In this document: in pieces, positions 27,413 to 36,023 of the stretch
Layout: every line of letters starts with the position of its first letter
How positions within the stretch are numbered: position 1 is the first letter of the stretch
NCBI GenBank assembly: GCA_905221295.1
Contig: CAJNCP010000003.1
Location: 62,001 to 126,000, forward strand
DNA from: a bacterium
GTDB lineage: Bacteria > Bacillota > Bacilli > Lactobacillales > Streptococcaceae
Length of the DNA: 64,000 bases
Direction: 5' to 3'
The notes under the pieces: generated by a model
Told to the model about the DNA's origin: nothing
Databases searched by the model: none
The model's input: the letters and a program-made list of their open reading frames with translations, nothing else
Program-made: the position numbers and the translations under genes

Positions 27413-28813
27413 TTAGTCCTCAATTTCAATCGTTTCAATTACTACATCTTCAACTGGTTTGTCCATTGCACCAGTCTCAACAGCTGCAATGGCATCCAAG
27501 ACCTCAAAAGATTCAGCATCTACCAACTGCCCGAAAACAGTATGGCGGCGGTCAAGGTGAGGAGTTCCACCTTGTTCTGCATAGATCTCAGCTATTGGTT
27601 CAGGCCAGCCACCACGCGCAATCTCTTTCTTAGAATATGGCAAATGTTGGTTTTGCACGATAAAGAACTGGCTACCATTGGTATTTGGACCCGCATTGGC
27701 CATAGAAAGGGCACCACGGATATTATAGAGCTCCTCAGAAAATTCATCTTCAAAAGCTTGTCCATAAATAGACTCACCACCCATACCAGTACCGGTTGGG
27801 TCCCCGCCTTGGATCATAAAGTCCTTGATAATACGATGGAAAATCACACCATCATAGTAACCGTCTTTTGACAGAGCAACAAAGTTAGCCACTGTTTTAG
27901 GAGCATGTTCAGGGAAGAGCTTGATACGCAAGTCTCCATGATTTGTCTTAATGGTCGCAAGCGGGCCTTCTACTGTTTCAATTTCTACTTGTGGGAAATG
28001 CAATTCTTTTTCTACCATACCAAATCCTTCTAAGGCATCAAAAATGCCATCTTCTTCTACTGTTTTTGTAATATAATCTGCTTTTTCTTTGATTTTTTCA
28101 TGGGAAACTCCCATAGCAACACTAATGCCTGCATAATCAAAGAGTTCCAAGTCATTGAGACCATCCCCAAAGACCATAACATTCTCTGGTTTCAAGCCTA
28201 GATGTTCCACCACCTTGGCTACACCAGTTGCTTTGGATCCTGAAATCGGCACGATATCAGATGAATGTTCATGCCAACGCACCATGCGAAGCTTACCAGA
28301 GAGACTATCTGGTAACCGCAAGTCATCCCCTTTTTCCTCAAAGGTCCACATCTGGTAAATGTCTGCTTTTTCATGAAAGTCAGGATCCACATCCAAGTTC
28401 GGATAAATCGGGTCAATAGCTTCACTGATCAGTTCTGTTCGCGTGGAGAGTTTGGCGTCATGACTACCAACCAGGCCGTACTCAATTCCCTCTTCCTTCG
28501 TCCAAGAGATATACTCCTCAACATCTGACTTGTCAATCTGATGCTGATAAATGACCTGGCCTTTTTTATCTTCTATATAGGCCCCATTTAGGGTTACAAA
28601 AAAGTCAGATTTGAGCTCACGAATCTCTGGAACAACACCAAAAATACCACGTCCAGAGGCGATTCCTGTTAAAATTCCTTTTTCACGCAACTGTTTAAAG
28701 ACAGTGGGAATTGTAGCTGGAATAAAACCTGTCTTTGACGTACGCAAGGTATCATCAATATCAAAAAAGACGATTTTAATCTTCTTTGCCTTGTATTTTA
28801 ATTTTGCATCCAT
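27413..28813 (-). CDS. bifunctional HAD hydrolase (Cof type) / cyclophilin peptidyl-prolyl isomerase fusion
   Basis: This 466-residue cytoplasmic protein combines two enzymes. Residues about 1-270 are a Cof-type HAD phosphatase: the nucleophile motif is [10 protein letters not shown] and the metal-binding motif is [13 protein letters not shown]. Residues about 285-466 are a cyclophilin with [19 protein letters not shown] and the GSQFFI segment. The fusion is shared by related streptococci and is not a frameshift product, since the frame is continuous. Substrates are unknown. It is co-transcribed with cvfD, one base apart. Confidence 0.92.
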   Translation of the reverse strand: MDAKLKYKAKKIKIVFFDIDDTLRTSKTGFIPATIPTVFKQLREKGILTGIASGRGIFGVVPEIRELKSDFFVTLNGAYIEDKKGQVIYQHQIDKSDVEEYISWTKEEGIEYGLVGSHDAKLSTRTELISEAIDPIYPNLDVDPDFHEKADIYQMWTFEEKGDDLRLPDSLSGKLRMVRWHEHSSDIVPISGSKATGVAKVVEHLGLKPENVMVFGDGLNDLELFDYAGISVAMGVSHEKIKEKADYITKTVEEDGIFDALEGFGMVEKELHFPQVEIETVEGPLATIKTNHGDLRIKLFPEHAPKTVANFVALSKDGYYDGVIFHRIIKDFMIQGGDPTGTGMGGESIYGQAFEDEFSEELYNIRGALSMANAGPNTNGSQFFIVQNQHLPYSKKEIARGGWPEPIAEIYAEQGGTPHLDRRHTVFGQLVDAESFEVLDAIAAVETGAMDKPVEDVVIETIEIED

Positions 28814-28893
28814 CTCTCTACCTCTTTTCCATCACTCTTTCCATTATACCATAAAGTAGAGAAATCCCATATCTCAAAAAAATTCGCTATCTC

Positions 28894-29403
28894 TTATTCG
28901 AATTCCTTGGATAAGTACAAAACCAAATCATCATTATTTTGAATAGTGGCATTCATTTCCAAGGGTTGATTTCGATACCAGACACCTGTCCCATCCGGAA
29001 TGTAGCCCCGTCTGATATACAATCTCTGGGCAGGGCCATAGCCTGAGTGCAAACCTACACCAAGAGTGACCTTGCTCGAAACAAACTTGACTCGTTTTTC
29101 TGCTTCTTCTAGCAGTTGATTTCCAACCCCTTGATTTCGAAAAGGCTCAAACACATTAAAATCTGATAATTCTGGATAGACTTCTGCAAAAGGACCATGT
29201 TTAGCAGAGGGCAAAATGGTAATGTAGCCCGCTACAGCACCATCAATCCCTGCAACTAAGACTTCTCTCTCCCCACATTCTTGTTCAAGAAAATATCTAG
29301 CCAAAATTTCTTCTCTACCCGGCCAACCTTGATTGATAAAACCTTGGGATAGATTTTTAATATCATATTCTTGCATTTTTCTAATTGAACATTTCGTCTT
29401 CAT
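28894..29403 (-). CDS. GNAT-family N-acetyltransferase
   Basis: This 169-residue acetyltransferase has the acetyl-CoA loop FRNQGVGNQLLEEAEKR, and the later segment YGPAQRLYIRRGYIPDG, typical of the GNAT fold. It is a single gene with a TATAAT -10 shortly upstream on the minus strand. It is not closely similar to the tandem GNAT pair near 10 kb. The substrate is unknown. Confidence 0.85.
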   Translation of the reverse strand: MKTKCSIRKMQEYDIKNLSQGFINQGWPGREEILARYFLEQECGEREVLVAGIDGAVAGYITILPSAKHGPFAEVYPELSDFNVFEPFRNQGVGNQLLEEAEKRVKFVSSKVTLGVGLHSGYGPAQRLYIRRGYIPDGTGVWYRNQPLEMNATIQNNDDLVLYLSKEFE

Positions 29404-29451
29404 AAGGTGCTCCTTTAAAGCTTTCTCCTACCATTATAGCACGATAATTAA

Positions 29452-29491
29452 AAGAAAAAGACCTAGTAAGGCAAAAGAATCTTACTAGGTC
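29452..29491 (-). terminator. terminator hairpin at the far end of the rpsR downstream array
   Basis: Perfect 11-bp arms GACCTAGTAAG (29460-29470) and CTTACTAGGTC (29481-29491) are followed on the minus strand by TTTTTCTTTT. It lies between the hairpin array and the GNAT promoter. Confidence 0.8.
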
Positions 29492-29536
29492 AACAGAGAA
29501 TCCTGTAAAAGTCTGATAAAAGACACGCCCGAACAT

Positions 29537-29741
29537 GAAAAAGAGGGCCAACCGAATCTGAAAAAAAGACCCACCCGGGTCTTAATTCGCTTTTTTATTT
29601 TCCAGCTCATGAAAAAGAGGTCCACTGGACCCAACTCGCTCTCTCATTTCCATGCTCGTGAAAAAAAGACCCACCCGGGTCTTAATTCGCTTTCTAGTTT
29701 TCAAGCTCATGAAAAAGAGGTCCACCCGGACCCCTTTTTTT
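29537..29741 (-). repeat. tandem array of terminator-like hairpins with 50-base period, downstream of rpsR
   Basis: Four hairpins start at 29561, 29611, 29661 and 29711, exactly 50 bases apart. They alternate between two types, so a 100-base unit is repeated. One type has arms AAGACCC/GGGTCTT, the other GGTCC/GGACC. On the minus strand each hairpin is followed by a T-run of five to seven. The unit at 29711 sits at the rpsR stop and can pair over about 12 bases with one mismatch. A fifth, degenerate unit begins at 29537. No open frame is encoded. It looks like a duplicated terminator of the rpsF-ssb-rpsR operon. Confidence 0.8.
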
Positions 29742-29979
29742 AATCTTCGTTTACGAAAGGCATCAAAGCCATTACGCGAGCGCGTTTGATAGCTGTTGTT
29801 ACTTTACGTTGGTTTTTAGCTGAAGTTCCAGTTACACGACGTGGAAGGATTTTTCCACGTTCTGAAACGAAACGGCTAAGAAGCTCAGTATCTTTGTAAT
29901 CAACATATTCAATTTTGTTTGCTGCGATGTAATCAACTTTTTTACGGCGTTTGAATCCGCCACGACGTTGTTGAGCCAT
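29740..29979 (-). CDS. rpsR: 30S ribosomal protein S18
   Basis: This 79-residue ribosomal protein binds S6 in the platform of the small subunit. The sequence [45 protein letters not shown] is highly conserved across Firmicutes. It is the last gene of rpsF-ssb-rpsR, followed directly by the hairpin array. Confidence 0.98.
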   Translation of the reverse strand: MAQQRRGGFKRRKKVDYIAANKIEYVDYKDTELLSRFVSERGKILPRRVTGTSAKNQRKVTTAIKRARVMALMPFVNED

Positions 29980-30010
29980 GTTTTTTCTCCTTTATAGTTT
30001 TAATTGTCCA

Positions 30011-30481
30011 TTAGAATGGTAAATCATCATCTGAAATATCCAAAGGATTGGTTGCTCCAAATGGATTTTCATCACGTGAAAAGTCAGGTACTGATTGTGT
30101 AGGTGCTGTATAACTAGCAGTTGGTGCAGAATAAGCCCCACCTGTATGTCCTTCACGCACGCTACGGCTTTCCAGCATTTGGAAATTGTCAGCCACGACT
30201 TCTGTTACGTAGACACGTTGTCCTTGCTGGTTATCGTAACTACGAGTCTGGATACGACCTGTGATCCCGATAAGAGAGCCTTTTTTAGCCCAGTTAGCAA
30301 GATTTTCAGCCTGTTGGCGCCACATAACGACATTGATGAAATCAGCCTCACGTTCGCCATTTTGACTCTTGAATGTACGGTTTACTGCAAGAGTAAAAGT
30401 CGCAACTGCTACATTTGATGGGGTATAACGCAACTCAGCGTCACGTGTCATACGCCCTACAAGTACAACATTGTTAATCAT
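30011..30481 (-). CDS. ssb: single-stranded DNA-binding protein
   Basis: This 156-residue SSB has an N-terminal OB fold ([20 protein letters not shown]...) and a disordered linker. It ends in the acidic tip DISDDDLPF, which recruits replication and repair partners. It is placed between rpsF and rpsR, the common arrangement for the replicative, essential SSB of Gram-positive bacteria rather than a competence-specific SsbB. Confidence 0.97.
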   Translation of the reverse strand: MINNVVLVGRMTRDAELRYTPSNVAVATFTLAVNRTFKSQNGEREADFINVVMWRQQAENLANWAKKGSLIGITGRIQTRSYDNQQGQRVYVTEVVADNFQMLESRSVREGHTGGAYSAPTASYTAPTQSVPDFSRDENPFGATNPLDISDDDLPF

Positions 30482-30492
30482 AATATACCTTC

Positions 30493-30783
30493 TTACGCGT
30501 CAAGTTTGACGATCATGTGACGAAGAATGTCAGCGTTGATTTTTGAAAGACGGTCAAACTCTTTAAGAGCTGCGTCGTCGTTTGCTTCAACATTAACGAT
30601 GTGGTAAAGTCCTTCACGGAAATCTTGGATTTCGTATGCAAGACGACGTTTTTCCCATGATTTTGATTCAACAACAGTTGCACCGTTGTCAGTCAAGATA
30701 GAGTCAAAACGTGCTACCAAAGCGTTTTTCGCTTCTTCTTCAATGTTTGGACGAATGATATAAAGAATTTCGTATTTAGCCAT
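30493..30783 (-). CDS. rpsF: 30S ribosomal protein S6
   Basis: This 96-residue protein has the S6 fold with the N-terminal strand [16 protein letters not shown] and the segment [21 protein letters not shown]. It binds S18. It is the first gene of rpsF-ssb-rpsR, with GGAGGA before the ATG and a hairpin-containing leader upstream. Confidence 0.98.
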   Translation of the reverse strand: MAKYEILYIIRPNIEEEAKNALVARFDSILTDNGATVVESKSWEKRRLAYEIQDFREGLYHIVNVEANDDAALKEFDRLSKINADILRHMIVKLDA

Positions 30784-30793
30784 TGATATGTTC

Positions 30794-30832
30794 CTCCTTT
30801 TGGTCTAATGACCCCTAGTCTTTGCAAGGGGT
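30794..30832 (-). promoter_or_regulatory. leader hairpin of the rpsF operon
   Basis: On the minus strand ACCCC and GGGGT form a stem around a 12-base loop shortly before the rpsF ribosome binding site. In many bacteria S6-S18 autoregulates by binding its own leader; I see the hairpin but cannot confirm the conserved binding loop, so this role is a guess. Confidence 0.35.
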
Positions 30833-30857
30833 AAGTGAGGTTTGCTCACAATTAACT

Positions 30858-30886
30858 ATTATACTAGAAAAGCTAGTAGATGGCAA
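30858..30886 (-). promoter_or_regulatory. rpsF-ssb-rpsR promoter
   Basis: Minus strand: -35 TTGCCA (30881-30886), 17-base spacer, -10 TATAAT (30858-30863). Confidence 0.8.
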
Positions 30887-30915
30887 GAGAAAAAAGATAA
30901 AAGTGAAAAATAACT

Positions 30916-32124
30916 CTATTTCTTAGAAATAACATTCTCTTTTAGTTCCAAAAATCCGGCCATCTCTTTCAAAATGAAAAATAGCAAAAAGCTGGCTAGT
31001 ACTAAAATGAACCCTAAGTAAAGAAAGGCTACTACAAATCCTAGATAGTCAATCAACCAGCCCGTCAGAGGAAAAATGACGATCATACTCAGGCTGAACA
31101 TCATAGAGTAGACACTTAGCATGGTTGCCCGTACCTCACTTGGGAGTCGCTTTTGTAAATCGTTGTCAAAAATCGGTTGAAAGAGAGCATATAAAGCGTT
31201 ACTAATCAAATAAATCAAAATATAAATCAGTGGCGTTCCAAAGTAGGAAAGTAAGTAGGTCACTCCCGTCAAGAGTACAAGAATGGGAAAGAGCTTTAAG
31301 GCTGAATACCTCTTTCCAATCTTACTTGCTAGATAAACTGCCCAGATATTCAAAACACTGCCGATTAACATGACCATCGAAATCTGCCATCCTTCTAAGT
31401 CAGGCAACTGATTTTGATAGTAAAAATAAAACATGCACATCAGTGTCCCAATGATTTGGGACAGAATCATCCAACCAAAAAGACTGGGATTTCTCTGCAA
31501 CTCTTCTTTGACAGTCAAGATTATTTTTTTCATCGTCAAGCGCTCAGATTTTTGCGCTTTAACACTAGGCTCTTTTAGCATCCAAGTTAAGAAAAGAACG
31601 ATTATAGAAGTAACAATCATGATATAGTAGGTCAAGTGCAATTGACCATGGACAAAAAATCCTGCTAAAACCGTCCCTAAAGACCGAGTTCCTTCTGCGA
31701 CTCCTGACATAAAACTTGAGATAGATAAGTAGCGCTCTTTTAATCCAGCCTCCACGGCCGAATCATAAACCATAGCTGCACTTGTCCCCGAATCAAAATT
31801 ATAAGATAAGGCACTCACCACCATAGCGAGTGCGTAAATCCAAAAATTACCTTGTCCTAGTAACATGAGAATAGACGACGCAATTCCAGCTATTCGACTT
31901 AAATACAGATTGGTTTTATAGGAATAACGGTCAGCTAACATTCCAGAGGGAATTTCACAAATGACACTGGGGGCATGAAACATACTTTCCAATAAGCCAA
32001 TCTGCCAAAGTGACATCCCATTTTGACTGAGAAATAAAATCCAAAAGCTGGTAATGCCCAAAAAGGCAAAAAATTCCACACCAGCCATGAGACCGATATT
32101 CTTCCGATAATTTCGTTTAAACAT
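30916..32124 (-). CDS. MFS transporter of unknown specificity
   Basis: This 402-residue membrane protein has about 12 hydrophobic helices in two halves. The loop 2-3 region has the MFS signature in the form GMLADRYSYKTNLY, where D-R-x(3)-K corresponds to the usual motif A. It resembles drug or metabolite efflux pumps, but no substrate can be assigned. It is a single gene. Its promoter is enclosed by a perfect 10-base inverted repeat, which suggests control by a repressor that is not encoded next to it. Confidence 0.85.
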   Translation of the reverse strand: MFKRNYRKNIGLMAGVEFFAFLGITSFWILFLSQNGMSLWQIGLLESMFHAPSVICEIPSGMLADRYSYKTNLYLSRIAGIASSILMLLGQGNFWIYALAMVVSALSYNFDSGTSAAMVYDSAVEAGLKERYLSISSFMSGVAEGTRSLGTVLAGFFVHGQLHLTYYIMIVTSIIVLFLTWMLKEPSVKAQKSERLTMKKIILTVKEELQRNPSLFGWMILSQIIGTLMCMFYFYYQNQLPDLEGWQISMVMLIGSVLNIWAVYLASKIGKRYSALKLFPILVLLTGVTYLLSYFGTPLIYILIYLISNALYALFQPIFDNDLQKRLPSEVRATMLSVYSMMFSLSMIVIFPLTGWLIDYLGFVVAFLYLGFILVLASFLLFFILKEMAGFLELKENVISKK

Positions 32125-32134
32125 AATTTCTCCT

Positions 32135-32175
32135 TTAACAAGTGTATTTGTATCTTTGTGTTTGTCACTTGTTAA
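32135..32175 (-). promoter_or_regulatory. inverted repeat enclosing the MFS gene promoter
   Basis: TTAACAAGTG (32135-32144) and CACTTGTTAA (32166-32175) are perfect inverted repeats, 21 bases apart. On the minus strand the distal arm supplies a -35-like TTAACA, and TACAAA lies 17 bases later as a possible -10. The proximal arm ends just before AGGAG of the gene. It could be an operator or an RNA hairpin hiding the leader. Confidence 0.5.
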
Positions 32176-32271
32176 GCTTTACTTTACATGTCCCTCACCT
32201 CTTCCTTCAAGTATTATGGTGTTTTGAAAAAACGCCTATTATGTACTGACACCAAAAAGTTAGACAAATAA

Positions 32272-33018
32272 TTATTGAAAGGATTGAGTTCTGTACTGCA
32301 CAGGACTAAGTCCTTTTAGTTTGACTTTAATTCGTTTATTGTTGTAGTAATCAATATAGTCTACAATGGCTTGTTCCAATTGCTTAAGTGACTTAAATGT
32401 TTTCTCATAACCATAAAACATTTCCGATTTCAAAATACCGAAGAAGGACTCCATCATACCATTATCTGGACTATTTCCCTTACGTGACTTGGATGCTTGA
32501 ATTCCTTTACCCTTTAGGAACCGATGATAAGAATCGTGTTGGTATTGCCAGCTTTCGTCCCTTTCCTCTAACTCTTTTAACTTTTTTAGGTAGGCCACCT
32601 CAGTCCGTAAGCGTTCATTCTCCTCCTGAAGTCGCTCTAGTTCGGTCATTTCTTCCCTTTATGTCCCATTTTAGCTGGTTTCCCTCTTGTTTTCTCAACA
32701 ATAGTATACCCGTTTTTCCTGTATTGCGCCAGCCAATTTGGAAGCATTCCTTGGTTTGGGAGGGAATAATCAAGACTAACACTTCTTTGTGAACGACCTT
32801 CCAGCAAGACTTTATCCATCATTTCTTGTTTCAATTTAGAAGAATAGCAACGATTCTTCCCCTTTTTTAACGATTTCTATGCCATGACGGTCAATTAATT
32901 TCACCATGTACTTTAGACCAGAAGCATCCACTCCAAATCTTTTTGAAAGCTGTTTGAAGCTTTGTCCTTGCTTTCTTAGTTCATAGATTTGAACTTTATC
33001 TCCAAAACTCAATTTCAT
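32272..33018 (-). pseudogene. IS3-family transposase, frameshifted orfA and internally deleted orfB
   Basis: OrfA starts at the ATG at 33018 (KLSFGDKVQIYELRKQGQSF, a helix-turn-helix). It shifts frame near 32866, where GGGG appears to have one G too many, and continues as the 32646-32834 frame. OrfB (32272-32649) begins with TELERLQEENERLRTEVAYLKKL and jumps, still in frame, to the end of the catalytic domain (WQYQH... MESFFGILKSEMF). About 130 codons of the DDE core are missing, including the region of at least one catalytic aspartate. The product, if made, is inactive. Confidence 0.85.
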
Positions 33019-33025
33019 AATAAAA

Positions 33026-33066
33026 CACCCCAAAAGTTAGATTTTTTCTGTCTAACTTTTGGGGTG
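33026..33066. repeat. perfect 16-bp hairpin at the IS right end
   Basis: CACCCCAAAAGTTAGA (33026-33041) and TCTAACTTTTGGGGTG (33051-33066) form a perfect inverted repeat with a 9-base loop. The outer arm is the terminal repeat of the IS; the inner arm contains the complement of GGGGTG, the likely ribosome binding site of orfA. Confidence 0.85.
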
Positions 33067-33104
33067 CAGGTCAGAAGATGGATATTCCAATCGTTCTAGG
33101 AGTT

Positions 33105-33226
33105 TTACTGTAATTGACTATCAAGAAAAGAGGAAATCAATTCACTAATCGAGACCTTTTCTTTAGTCCGACCTTCTTTTTAAAAGTTGCCATATAAGCT
33201 CGTTCAAACTTGTCTGAGCTTTTTTA
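33105..33226 (-). pseudogene. possible gene remnant between the IS and pyrE
   Basis: On the minus strand one frame reads SSDKFERAYMATFK and, after a one-base shift, continues as EGRTKEKVSISELISSFLDSQLQ before a TAA at 33105. Together this looks like the C-terminus of a protein, but I do not recognise it. On the plus strand the segment 33194-33226 also forms a terminator-like hairpin (AAGCTC/GAGCTT followed by T5). Evidence is weak. Confidence 0.25.
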
Positions 33227-33230
33227 TAAA

Positions 33231-33860
33231 TTATCCTTGCCAATTTTCTTGGTCTTCTTTAAAGCGTTTTAGGAGGTCGAGTCCTTCTGGCGTGATGTAA
33301 CCTTCTTCTTGGGCTAGGTGAATAAGCTCGCTATAGTTAGATAGTGTCACCAATTTGACACCAGCATCCGCAAAGTTCTTATCTGCTTTTGGTAGTTGAT
33401 AACTAAAAATCGCTACGACACCAAGAACATCTGCCCCTTCGCGTTTAGCAGCTGCTACGGCTTCAAGAACAGAACCACCAGTTGAAATCAAATCTTCGAC
33501 AACGACCATCTTTTGATCTTGGGCTACACGGCCTTCGATTTGGTTGCCTGCTCCGTGGTCTTTTGGTTTGCTACGGATATAGGCAAAGGGCAGATTCATT
33601 TTGTCAGCAATGATGGCTCCGTGCGGAATCCCTGCTGTCGCTGTTCCTGCAATCACTTCTACCTCTGGAAAGGCTGTCTTGATAGCATCTACAAAACCGT
33701 TTTCAATCAAACTTCTAGTTTCTGGGTAAGCCAGAGTCACGCGGTTATCTGTATAGATAGGTGACTTGATACCAGATGCCCAAGTAAAAGGCTCTTCTGG
33801 TTTAAGGTAAACTGCCTGAATTTTCAATAGGTGGCTAGCAATGTCTTTAGCAAGTGTCAT
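33231..33860 (-). CDS. pyrE: orotate phosphoribosyltransferase
   Basis: This 209-residue enzyme joins orotate and PRPP to give OMP, the fifth step of pyrimidine synthesis. The PRPP loop is [14 protein letters not shown], and the family segment [16 protein letters not shown] is near the N-terminus. It follows pyrF with a 42-base gap, so both respond to the PyrR attenuator upstream of pyrF. Confidence 0.97.
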   Translation of the reverse strand: MTLAKDIASHLLKIQAVYLKPEEPFTWASGIKSPIYTDNRVTLAYPETRSLIENGFVDAIKTAFPEVEVIAGTATAGIPHGAIIADKMNLPFAYIRSKPKDHGAGNQIEGRVAQDQKMVVVEDLISTGGSVLEAVAAAKREGADVLGVVAIFSYQLPKADKNFADAGVKLVTLSNYSELIHLAQEEGYITPEGLDLLKRFKEDQENWQG

Positions 33861-33902
33861 GGTTTTCTCCTTCTTATCCTTACATCTCTTAGCGAATACG
33901 CT

Positions 33903-34604
33903 TTAGGCCCAGTCTCGTGTCCATTCTTCCTTGATAGCATGATAGGCTGCTACAGGGTCTTCTGCCTGCGTGATTGGACGACCTACTACAATGTAGTCAC
34001 TGCCGATTTGATAGGCCTGACCAGGGGTTACTACGCGTTTTTGATCCGCTGCTTCAGCACCTGCTGGTCGAATACCTGGCGTTAAGCAAATAAAATCTTC
34101 GTTTGTAGCTTCCTTGATGAGTTGGGCTTCTTGGGCTGAACAAACCACACCATCCAATCCAGCTTCTGCTGTTTTCTTAGCATAGTGAATCACTGATTCT
34201 TGCAGACTCGTTTGAATATTTTGGCAGTCTTGCATCTGTTCTTCGGATGTTGAGGTCAGCTGGGTCACCGCGATGAGAATTCCCTTATCTCCCAACCCTT
34301 CACGCGCAGCCTGCATCATTTCAACCCCACCTGCAGCCTGAACATTGGTCATATCGACACCCAAACTAGACAAGATTTTCATGGTCGATTTGACTGTGTT
34401 TGGAATATCATGCAACTTGAGATCCAAAAAAACGCTGTGTCCTAATGATTTCAAATAACGTACGACTTCAGGGCCTACCGCATAATAGATTTCCATTCCA
34501 ACCTTGACATAGAGTTTTTCCTCTGCTGGAAAAAGGGCTAAAAATTCCTTTGCTTCTTCAAAACTTGGAAAATCTAGGGCAATGACTGGGCGACTCTCAC
34601 GCAT
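33903..34604 (-). CDS. pyrF: orotidine-5'-phosphate decarboxylase
   Basis: This 233-residue enzyme converts OMP to UMP, the last step of the pathway. The catalytic [11 protein letters not shown] motif (Asp-Lys-x-x-Asp) and the phosphate-binding TPGIRP and VGRPIT segments are all present. I place the start at the ATG at 34604, preceded by AAGGAG/GAAGGAGAAATAT context; the open frame up to 34691 runs through the attenuator terminator and is not coding. It is the first gene of pyrF-pyrE. Confidence 0.97.
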   Translation of the reverse strand: MRESRPVIALDFPSFEEAKEFLALFPAEEKLYVKVGMEIYYAVGPEVVRYLKSLGHSVFLDLKLHDIPNTVKSTMKILSSLGVDMTNVQAAGGVEMMQAAREGLGDKGILIAVTQLTSTSEEQMQDCQNIQTSLQESVIHYAKKTAEAGLDGVVCSAQEAQLIKEATNEDFICLTPGIRPAGAEAADQKRVVTPGQAYQIGSDYIVVGRPITQAEDPVAAYHAIKEEWTRDWA

Positions 34605-34658
34605 ATATTTCTCCTTCTGATTCTTCTTGCAGTCCACCAAACTCCTTAAAATGACTAT

Positions 34659-34750
34659 AAAAAAAGGAACCTGCCAACAGCAAGGTTCCACGAAAAATGG
34701 GTAGTCTTCACCCTTTCACCGTCTAACCTTAGCTGCCTCTCTGGACTGCT
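34659..34750 (-). promoter_or_regulatory. PyrR-binding attenuator of pyrFE
   Basis: On the minus strand the leader contains AGTCCAGAGAGGC (34735-34747), matching the conserved PyrR-binding loop. It is followed by a terminator stem GGAACCT.../...AGGTTCC (34666-34689) with seven T. In this known mechanism UMP-bound PyrR releases the terminator and lowers pyrimidine gene expression. Confidence 0.88.
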
Positions 34751-34766
34751 TTAAAGGTTTTTTTCT

Positions 34767-34795
34767 ATTCTATTATTTATAGTAGGACTTGTCAA
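34767..34795 (-). promoter_or_regulatory. pyrFE promoter
   Basis: Minus strand: -35 TTGACA (34790-34795), 17-base spacer, -10 TAGAAT (34767-34772). Confidence 0.8.
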
Positions 34796-34850
34796 GCAAA
34801 AACTCGAAACTAGACTTCTATAGCATTCAAAATCAAGAGGAAAAGTTAGT

Positions 34851-36014
34851 CTAACGACTCTGTGATTGCTGGCTCGTTTGGCTTTGATTTCCTTGTCCTT
34901 CTTGTTTTTTCTTTTCTTCTTCCTGTTTTTTCTTCTCAGCTTCCTTGGCCTCTTGCTTGGCTTTTTCCTCAGCCTCTTCTATCAATTTATCCGCTATCGT
35001 ATAGCTGTATACTCCAGCTTCCATATCGACTACACTCGGTTCTGACAATTGTGGCTTGATTTTGCTGTAATAAGGCAATTTCTTGCTCAATTCTGACAAG
35101 GGAACCAAAACCTCATCTGTATCCAGCATAGTAATTTTTAAAAGATCTGCTGTTGCCTTGCTTGGCGCTAATTCGATTTTCTGGATTTGACTCTTGATAT
35201 CCTCACTGATGGTAGACAATCCTGTTATCAGCTCTTTCACCTGCTGCTCATCGTTAAAGGTAACTGTCAGATAAGTCTCAGGTAAGTTTAAGCGATCAAC
35301 AGGAGTTGACTCTACTGTACCACTAGACAGAATAGGATAATGTTCTTCACCAGACACATAATAACCGACAATATCGAATTCCTTGACCTCAATCGTAAAG
35401 TTAGTCGGAAATTGATAGTCAATCTTCGCTGATTCTATCCAATGATTGGACTTGATTCGCTCAGCGTATGTTTCCTTATCCAACAATAGAGCTAAAGTAT
35501 AGTCGCTATCTTGAATTCCAGAAGCCTGTTTGATGTCATCCGCCTGCGTGTTACTATTTCCCTTAACCTCGATATTTTTGATAGTCGAAAGTGGAGTCAA
35601 TAGATAGACTGAAAGAAGGAGGACCAGGACACTGGGTACCAAGATACTCACAGCTCGCCAAATATGAACAGGTGCAATGTTAGGCTTGGCTGGTTTCTCT
35701 GGTTTCTCTGTTTTTTCTTTTTTCTTCTTCTCTTTTTCTTCTTTGACTTTCCGGTTATCCTTTTGAGATTTTTCTTCTTTTTCGGATGGTTCCTTGCTTA
35801 TACTTGAGACTTCCTCGTCTGACTCACTCGATGATTTCTTGGATTCCTCCAATAGTTTCGAGTTGGCTTCCTTACGAGCTTGTTTTTCCTTTTCCTTCTC
35901 TTCAGCTAGGGCAGCTTCTTCCTCAGCCTTCTTCTTCAGGTATTCCTGGTTTCGTTTCTGCCATTCAGACAATTCTTGCTTCTGGTTTGATTCTTTTTTC
36001 TTATCCTTTGACAT
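34851..36014 (-). CDS. divIB: cell division protein DivIB/FtsQ
   Basis: This 387-residue bitopic membrane protein belongs to the divisome. It has a very long, charged Lys/Glu-rich cytoplasmic part (about 1-115) and one membrane helix (about 118-140). An extracellular POTRA domain follows, beginning at TIKNIEVKGNSNTQADDI, then the beta domain, and a charged, Gln-rich C-terminal tail. DivIB forms a complex with DivIC and FtsL that activates septal synthesis by FtsW-PBP2x. It follows murD-murG, the standard division and cell-wall cluster order. Confidence 0.95.
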   Translation of the reverse strand: MSKDKKKESNQKQELSEWQKRNQEYLKKKAEEEAALAEEKEKEKQARKEANSKLLEESKKSSSESDEEVSSISKEPSEKEEKSQKDNRKVKEEKEKKKKEKTEKPEKPAKPNIAPVHIWRAVSILVPSVLVLLLSVYLLTPLSTIKNIEVKGNSNTQADDIKQASGIQDSDYTLALLLDKETYAERIKSNHWIESAKIDYQFPTNFTIEVKEFDIVGYYVSGEEHYPILSSGTVESTPVDRLNLPETYLTVTFNDEQQVKELITGLSTISEDIKSQIQKIELAPSKATADLLKITMLDTDEVLVPLSELSKKLPYYSKIKPQLSEPSVVDMEAGVYSYTIADKLIEEAEEKAKQEAKEAEKKKQEEEKKKQEGQGNQSQTSQQSQSR

Positions 36015-36023
36015 TGATATTCC

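Larger units (their letters stand above)
32241..33067 (-). mobile_element. degenerate IS3-family (IS150-like) insertion sequence
   Basis: The left end (about 32245-32267) reads GACACCAAAAAGTTAGACA, and the right end (33048-33067) is its inverted, slightly diverged copy. Between them lie broken orfA and internally deleted orfB. A complete IS150-like element would be about 1.3-1.5 kb; this one is about 0.8 kb. No clear target-site duplication is visible. The element is oriented on the minus strand, between the MFS gene and pyrE, and should not be able to transpose by itself. Confidence 0.8.

Noticed and set aside
29537-29741. CRISPR array
   Set aside because: Repeats are 50 bases apart but the spacers are also repeated, the units form T-tailed hairpins and no cas gene is near.
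34605-34691. N-terminal extension of PyrF
   Set aside because: The extension is the PyrR attenuator terminator and leader, not protein.
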